Positions 6,078 to 6,097 of a DNA stretch of 6,097 nucleotides are shown here, piece after piece. How positions within the stretch are numbered: position 1 is the stretch's first letter; the number at the start of each line of letters is the position of its first letter. The position numbers were made by a program, and so were the translations under genes. The notes under the pieces are model-generated. The model was given only the letters and a program-made list of their open reading frames with translations, had not been told where the DNA came from and did no database searches. Source of the stretch: Acidobacteriota bacterium (GTDB lineage: Bacteria; Acidobacteriota; Terriglobia; Terriglobales; Acidobacteriaceae); NCBI GenBank assembly GCA_021781255.1, contig JAJXXG010000690.1, positions 1-6,097 on the forward strand. The letters are read 5' to 3'.

Positions 6078-6097
6078 CAACCCGCGGCAAGCGCGCA

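Larger units (their letters stand above)
5813..6097. other. Unassigned region downstream of the amidohydrolase
   Basis: No supported gene. The minus-strand open frame 5998-5765 overlaps the end of the amidohydrolase and has no protein-like features. A TACACT at 5994-5999 resembles a -10 element, but TTGCCG (5968-5973) lies 20 bases upstream, too far for a good -35. An ATG-started frame from 6001 stays open to the edge without a ribosome binding site. The region holds three short inverted repeats, listed separately, and may be the leader of a gene beyond the window. Confidence 0.5.

Noticed and set aside
6001..6097. An ATG-started frame open to the right edge (MSMRESRRDSS...)
   Set aside because: There is no Shine-Dalgarno sequence, only 32 codons are visible, and the composition is not protein-like. 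It cannot be supported without more sequence.

Overview
This is a high-GC bacterial window of about 6.1 kb holding four protein-coding genes. Three lie on the minus strand: a left-edge-truncated DPP-IV-type peptidase, a Tat-exported Gfo/Idh/MocA oxidoreductase and a J-domain protein. One, an exported metal-dependent amidohydrolase, lies on the plus strand. I see no mobile elements, CRISPR arrays, rRNA or tRNA. The gene content (several exported hydrolases, a twin-arginine Gfo/Idh enzyme, a J-domain protein with a long unusual C-terminus) together with strong GC bias fits a soil acidobacterium of the Terriglobia type. That assignment is an inference from gene style and memory of related proteins, not a database match.

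Layout: 1-1570 (minus) is the N-terminal 523 codons of a secreted S9B dipeptidyl-peptidase, covering signal peptide, beta-propeller and the very start of the alpha/beta-hydrolase domain; the catalytic triad lies beyond the left edge. 1571-1738 is its leader, with a good Shine-Dalgarno sequence and a perfect 12-bp palindrome. 1739-3058 (minus) is the Gfo/Idh/MocA oxidoreductase. 3059-3212 holds a strong intrinsic-terminator hairpin that ends transcription of the upstream J-domain gene. 3213-4064 (minus) is the J-domain protein, which carries a predicted winged-helix domain. 4065-4363 is a divergent intergenic region with a possible TATATA -10 box for the J gene and a leader stem-loop overlapping the ribosome binding site of the amidohydrolase. 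4364-5812 (plus) is the amidohydrolase. 5813-6097 is non-coding as far as can be seen, with three short inverted repeats.

How they fit: the terminator between the J gene and the oxidoreductase and the 168-bp gap before the peptidase argue against one tight operon. The three enzymes all carry export signals and probably work in the periplasm or outside the cytoplasmic membrane on peptides or sugar/amide compounds, but no shared pathway can be shown from sequence. Several very long open frames on the strand opposite the real genes (up to about 700 codons) are products of GC-rich third codon positions. The most distinctive gene is the J-domain/winged-helix protein; nothing here amounts to a clear new multi-gene system.
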